A DNA stretch of 8,224 bases from an uncultured Actinomyces sp. (lineage in GTDB: Bacteria; Actinomycetota; Actinomycetes; Actinomycetales; Actinomycetaceae). Under the pieces are notes generated by a model. It saw nothing but the letters and a program-made list of their open reading frames with translations, made no database searches and was not told the origin of the DNA. This document shows positions 5,580 to 8,224 of the stretch, one piece after another. Each line of letters starts with the position of its first letter. Positions within the stretch are counted from its first letter, which is position 1. The DNA lies in NCBI GenBank assembly GCA_916719935.1, contig CAKAPY010000051.1:1-8224 (forward strand), written 5' to 3'. The translations under genes and the position numbers were made by a program.

Positions 5580-6564
5580 TACTGCATCTTTGCCCCGCCT
5601 AGCTCAGCCATCGCAACTGATCATTGCGGTGGTGGGGCCCACGGCCTCGGGAAAAAGTGATCTTGCTTTAGACCTTGCACAGAGCCTACCCGCGGATATG
5701 GGGGCACACGCAGGGGAGCTGGTTTCTGCAGATGCACTTCAGCTTTATCGCGGAATGGATATCGGTACGGCGAAAACTCCGATTGAGGAGCGCCGTGGAA
5801 TTCCTCATCATCAAATTGATGTCTTGGAGATTAGCGACGAGGCTTCTGTCGCCTCCTACCAGCGGTATGCTCGTGCCGATATCGCACAGATTCACGCTCG
5901 CTCGAACCTTGCAGTTGTCGCTGGCGGTTCGGGGCTTTACCAGCGGGCGCTTTTGGACCAGATTGACTTTCCCGGGACAGATCCTCAGCTTCGGAAACGT
6001 CTCGAGGAAGAGTCTTGCCAACCCGGGGGAGTGGCCGCTCTTTTTCAGCGACTCGAGGAATTGGATCCGGTGTCTGCGCAGCGCATTGATGCGCACAATG
6101 CACGCAGAATTATTCGAGCGCTTGAAGTCATTGAGCTGACGGGCAAACCCTACTCTTCGTCGATGCCTCAGTACGTGTATGCGGCACCCACCGTTATGCT
6201 TGCGCTTCGTTGGCCGATGGAGGAGCTTGATCAACGCATTGCACAGCGCACTCGCTTGATGTTTGACCACGGGCTCGTTGAGGAAACACGGGAACTAGAC
6301 CGATTGGGGCTTCGACATACAAAGACTGCCGCCAAGGCAACCGGTTATGCGCAGGCTCTTGCTGTTATTGACGGTGATATGACGATCCCCGAGGCCATTG
6401 ATTCTGTTGCCTTGGCAACGCGCCAGTTGGCTCGTAGGCAAGTCAAGTGGCTGCGCCGCGACCCCAGAATCGTGTGGATTGATCGTAGTATCGAGGACGC
6501 CACCACCAGTGCCGAGGCTGCGTTACTAACTGCCCGTCGGGTTGTGTTGTCAGTACTTCAATAG
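5566..6564 (+). CDS. miaA: tRNA dimethylallyltransferase MiaA
   Basis: A 332-residue enzyme that transfers the dimethylallyl group from DMAPP to N6 of A37 in tRNA, making the substrate of MiaB. Landmarks are the P-loop GPTASGKS (24-31), SADALQLYRGMDIGTAK (54-70), HHQID (81-85), GGSGLYQRALLD (120-131), NARRIIRALEV (178-188), ATGYAQAL (258-265) and the C-terminal TRQLARRQVKWLRRD (285-299). The family's usual SADSMQVY and GGTGLY appear here as SADALQLY and GGSGLY, conservative changes. The start at 5566 overlaps the miaB stop by 14 bases; ATG 5572 is an alternative with an 8-base overlap. Longer in-frame extensions into miaB have no family similarity. No terminator is seen after the stop. Confidence 0.96.
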   Translation: MEMPDTASLPRLAQPSQLIIAVVGPTASGKSDLALDLAQSLPADMGAHAGELVSADALQLYRGMDIGTAKTPIEERRGIPHHQIDVLEISDEASVASYQRYARADIAQIHARSNLAVVAGGSGLYQRALLDQIDFPGTDPQLRKRLEEESCQPGGVAALFQRLEELDPVSAQRIDAHNARRIIRALEVIELTGKPYSSSMPQYVYAAPTVMLALRWPMEELDQRIAQRTRLMFDHGLVEETRELDRLGLRHTKTAAKATGYAQALAVIDGDMTIPEAIDSVALATRQLARRQVKWLRRDPRIVWIDRSIEDATTSAEAALLTARRVVLSVLQ

Positions 6565-6570
6565 AGATAT

Positions 6571-6600
6571 TTGAGATTGTTCCTTAGGCTCCCGTATTCT
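6571..6600 (+). promoter_or_regulatory. Candidate sigma70-type promoter for the lipoprotein-protease pair
   Basis: TTGAGA (6571-6576, five of six with TTGACA) and TATTCT (6595-6600, four of six with TATAAT) are 18 bases apart in the gap after miaA. Transcription would begin near 6607, giving a leader of about 24 bases before ATG 6631. It suggests that the two surface-protein genes form their own transcription unit. Confidence 0.45.
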
Positions 6601-6630
6601 GTTTTCTGTTCAAGAAGAAAGAGAGTCGAG

Positions 6631-7179
6631 ATGTCTGTCAATAAGGGGTGCCGTATTGTCGCGGCACTGTGTGCCCTTGTTCTTGGCGGAAGCCTTGCCG
6701 GATGTTCCTTATTGGGCACATCGAATGTGAGCAGTGATGATATTCGCGCGATGAAGAATATTCCTGAAGGGCAAAAAAATACCTTGATTTCCCGGATGGA
6801 AGCGGAATCTTCTGCTTCTAAACGCGCAGAAATCGGACAACAGGCAGTGGCCTTAAACAAGATGATCGGAACCAAACTCTTGATGAAGGAACCGCCGATC
6901 GCCTATCAGCGGACCTACGAGCTTAAAACCGACGGTACGGTCGAAGCCGATAAGAACGATTATGCCTACCTGTATATGTCAGCGGCGGACTATTGGCGCT
7001 TGGGCGAAGACGGCTACGAACTCTGTGTGGATCAGGGATGTGAATACTACTCAGAATGGACCGTCGAGGTTGAAAAAGGATACGGCGGGGCAGAATACGT
7101 CTGGACCCTGACAATTGATAGCGATGCGACGCAGGTGGATGGGAAACCTCTGGTTCGTCGTTTCCAGGTTGCGAAGTGA
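6631..7179 (+). CDS. Lipoprotein of unknown function
   Basis: A 182-residue predicted lipoprotein. The N-terminus has a short basic start, a hydrophobic core (residues 9-21) and a lipobox LAGC with C25 as the lipidated residue, so the mature protein should be anchored on the outer face of the membrane. The mature part begins with a helical, charged segment (about 33-82). A region rich in Tyr, Trp and beta-type sequence follows (91-180), containing a close Cys pair, C132 and C137, that could form a disulfide. I recognise no family. The start at 6631 is chosen because it gives a proper signal peptide, and GAGAG lies about 7 bases upstream. An upstream in-frame TTG at 6571 would spoil the signal. 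The next gene starts 20 bases downstream, so the two are likely co-expressed. Confidence 0.75.
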   Translation: MSVNKGCRIVAALCALVLGGSLAGCSLLGTSNVSSDDIRAMKNIPEGQKNTLISRMEAESSASKRAEIGQQAVALNKMIGTKLLMKEPPIAYQRTYELKTDGTVEADKNDYAYLYMSAADYWRLGEDGYELCVDQGCEYYSEWTVEVEKGYGGAEYVWTLTIDSDATQVDGKPLVRRFQVAK

Positions 7180-7199
7180 AAGGTCAAGGGAGTAGCGAA

Positions 7200-8224
7200 A
7201 TGAAATCGATGCTTTTTTCACATCGCAAGGTAGTGCGGGCACTTATTGGTGCAGGAAGTGCATGTGCTTTGGTTGTCGCCGGTGCGTTCCTCCCGCTTCG
7301 TGGCGCAGCGGCAGATGATGCCATCACCGGACAAGATTATGTTTCTTACTATCACTTGGACCAAGTGAAAGCGAAAGGCATCACTGGTAAGGGAGTCAAG
7401 ATCGCTCTCATTGGAGGCCAAGTTGACACCTCTGCACCTGAGCTTGCCGGAGCATCAATTATTGACAAAAGTCCGTGCAAGTTTGATCCTGTTGCTCAAA
7501 CACTAACGCGTCCAACTGTCATGGCATCGGCCTTGGTATCGCAGTCATATGGCGTTGCCCCAGGAGCGACGCTGATGACTTACGCTCTTTCGGGATCTCA
7601 TTATGATGTTTCAGGTACCTGTGAAGACGACCAGGGAATACCGAAGTTCCAGATACGAAATCTCATTCATCAGGCTGTAGACGATGGAGCACAACTTATT
7701 GTGCTTGCGGTTCCCTATGGTGATTTTGGCTTCGACGGAGGTCCTGTCTTGCAGGACTTTAAGGACTACTACAAGTGGGCCTTTGCACACGCGATGGCGA
7801 AGGGGGTTCCAGTCGTCGCAAGCGTCGGTGATGTGCCGGCTGATATGTCGGTAGACTCGTATTCATTATTCTCCGGTGTCGTTGGGGTTACGACTATCTC
7901 GACCGATGGGCAGCTCACGGCGCGTTCTTCGTGGAGTCAACAGACGGTTACCGCTTCTGTTGGTGCCAACATCAATGCGCGGGTATTTCCGGACAAGAAT
8001 GTCGAAAAGGTCGAGTGCCTGAGCTGTTCTCCCGCAATCACTGCGGGTTTTCTTGCCTTGGCGCGTGAGAAATGGCCACAGGCAACCTCAAACCAGCTTC
8101 TTCAGCTTTTGATCCGATCTGGAACGAATCCCGGGAACTCCTGGAACGAACGAACAGGATTCGGTCCAACGAATCTTGAGACAATGCTCAGCACCGACCC
8201 CTCTCAATTTCCAGATGAGAATCC
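7200..8224 (+). CDS. Secreted subtilisin-like (S8) protein with degenerate catalytic residues (partial)
   Basis: The first 341 residues are in the window; the gene continues past the right edge. A Sec signal peptide (hydrophobic about 13-31, Ala-rich site near 36-38) is followed by an S8/mycosin-like domain. By motif alignment the Asp strand is KIALIGGQVD (67-76), with G72 where the catalytic Asp belongs. The His helix is RPTVMASALVS (104-114), with R104 in place of His. The oxyanion segment VPVVASVGD (203-211) has D211 in place of Asn. The Ser region CLSCSPAITAG (273-283) corresponds to GTSxAAPxxAG and keeps S275. GVAPGATL (118-125) and IRNLIHQAVDDGAQLIVLAV (152-171) are ordinary for the family. 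It is therefore probably not a standard serine protease. AAGGGAG lies 7 bases before the ATG. The truncated end may hide a membrane anchor. Confidence 0.75.
   Translation, partial: MKSMLFSHRKVVRALIGAGSACALVVAGAFLPLRGAAADDAITGQDYVSYYHLDQVKAKGITGKGVKIALIGGQVDTSAPELAGASIIDKSPCKFDPVAQTLTRPTVMASALVSQSYGVAPGATLMTYALSGSHYDVSGTCEDDQGIPKFQIRNLIHQAVDDGAQLIVLAVPYGDFGFDGGPVLQDFKDYYKWAFAHAMAKGVPVVASVGDVPADMSVDSYSLFSGVVGVTTISTDGQLTARSSWSQQTVTASVGANINARVFPDKNVEKVECLSCSPAITAGFLALAREKWPQATSNQLLQLLIRSGTNPGNSWNERTGFGPTNLETMLSTDPSQFPDEN

Noticed and set aside
6773..6779. A run of seven A residues inside the lipoprotein gene, as a phase-variation or frameshift site
   Set aside because: The normal frame reads through it to a sensible stop, and no alternative product of interest appears. 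It is probably just a Gln-Lys-Asn codon run.
1..8224. Search for CRISPR arrays, tRNA genes, IS ends and att sites
   Set aside because: No regularly spaced repeats, no cloverleaf-like stretch in the short gaps and no transposase-like frame were seen. Coding sequence fills nearly all of the window.

Overview
The window reads as a chromosomal segment of a moderate-GC actinobacterium, most likely from Actinomycetaceae or a close relative. The evidence is the gene order ftsK(tail)-pgsA-clgR-DUF3046-recA-recX-miaB-miaA, the ClgR and DUF3046 families, GTG starts, and a LexA site of the actinobacterial CGAAC-N4-GTTC type. The genus cannot be fixed from the sequence alone. All genes lie on the + strand and are tightly packed. 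No mobile element, tRNA, rRNA or CRISPR array is visible, and no gap between genes exceeds about 200 bases.

Region 1 (1-1645) holds the tail of an upstream gene (probably ftsK), the membrane phospholipid synthase pgsA, the Clp/Lon regulator clgR, and a small DUF3046 gene coupled to clgR by a GTGA overlap. The pgsA-clgR gap carries a perfect inverted repeat of the ClgR-box type and a GGGAAT-N17-CGTT motif like a stress (ECF, SigH/SigE-type) promoter, placed so that the clgR transcript may be leaderless.

Region 2 (1646-6564) is the DNA-repair and tRNA-modification block. It holds recA behind an SOS box and a repeat-rich leader, then recX, a stand-alone CinA C-terminal domain (NMN deamidase, pncC type), miaB and miaA. 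RecA and RecX form an effector and modulator pair. MiaA makes i6A37 in tRNA and MiaB methylthiolates it, and here the two genes overlap. The pncC-type gene overlaps recX, and miaB appears to have its own promoter at the end of that gene.

Region 3 (6565-8224) departs from the conserved block. After a plausible sigma70-type promoter come a small lipoprotein of unknown function and, 20 bases later, a secreted subtilisin-like (S8, mycosin-like) protein that runs off the window. The fold landmarks of the protease are present. By motif alignment, however, the catalytic Asp is Gly, the catalytic His is Arg and the oxyanion Asn is Asp, while a Ser remains at the nucleophile position. It is probably a secreted pseudoprotease working with the lipoprotein at the cell surface, and it is the most interesting object in the window.
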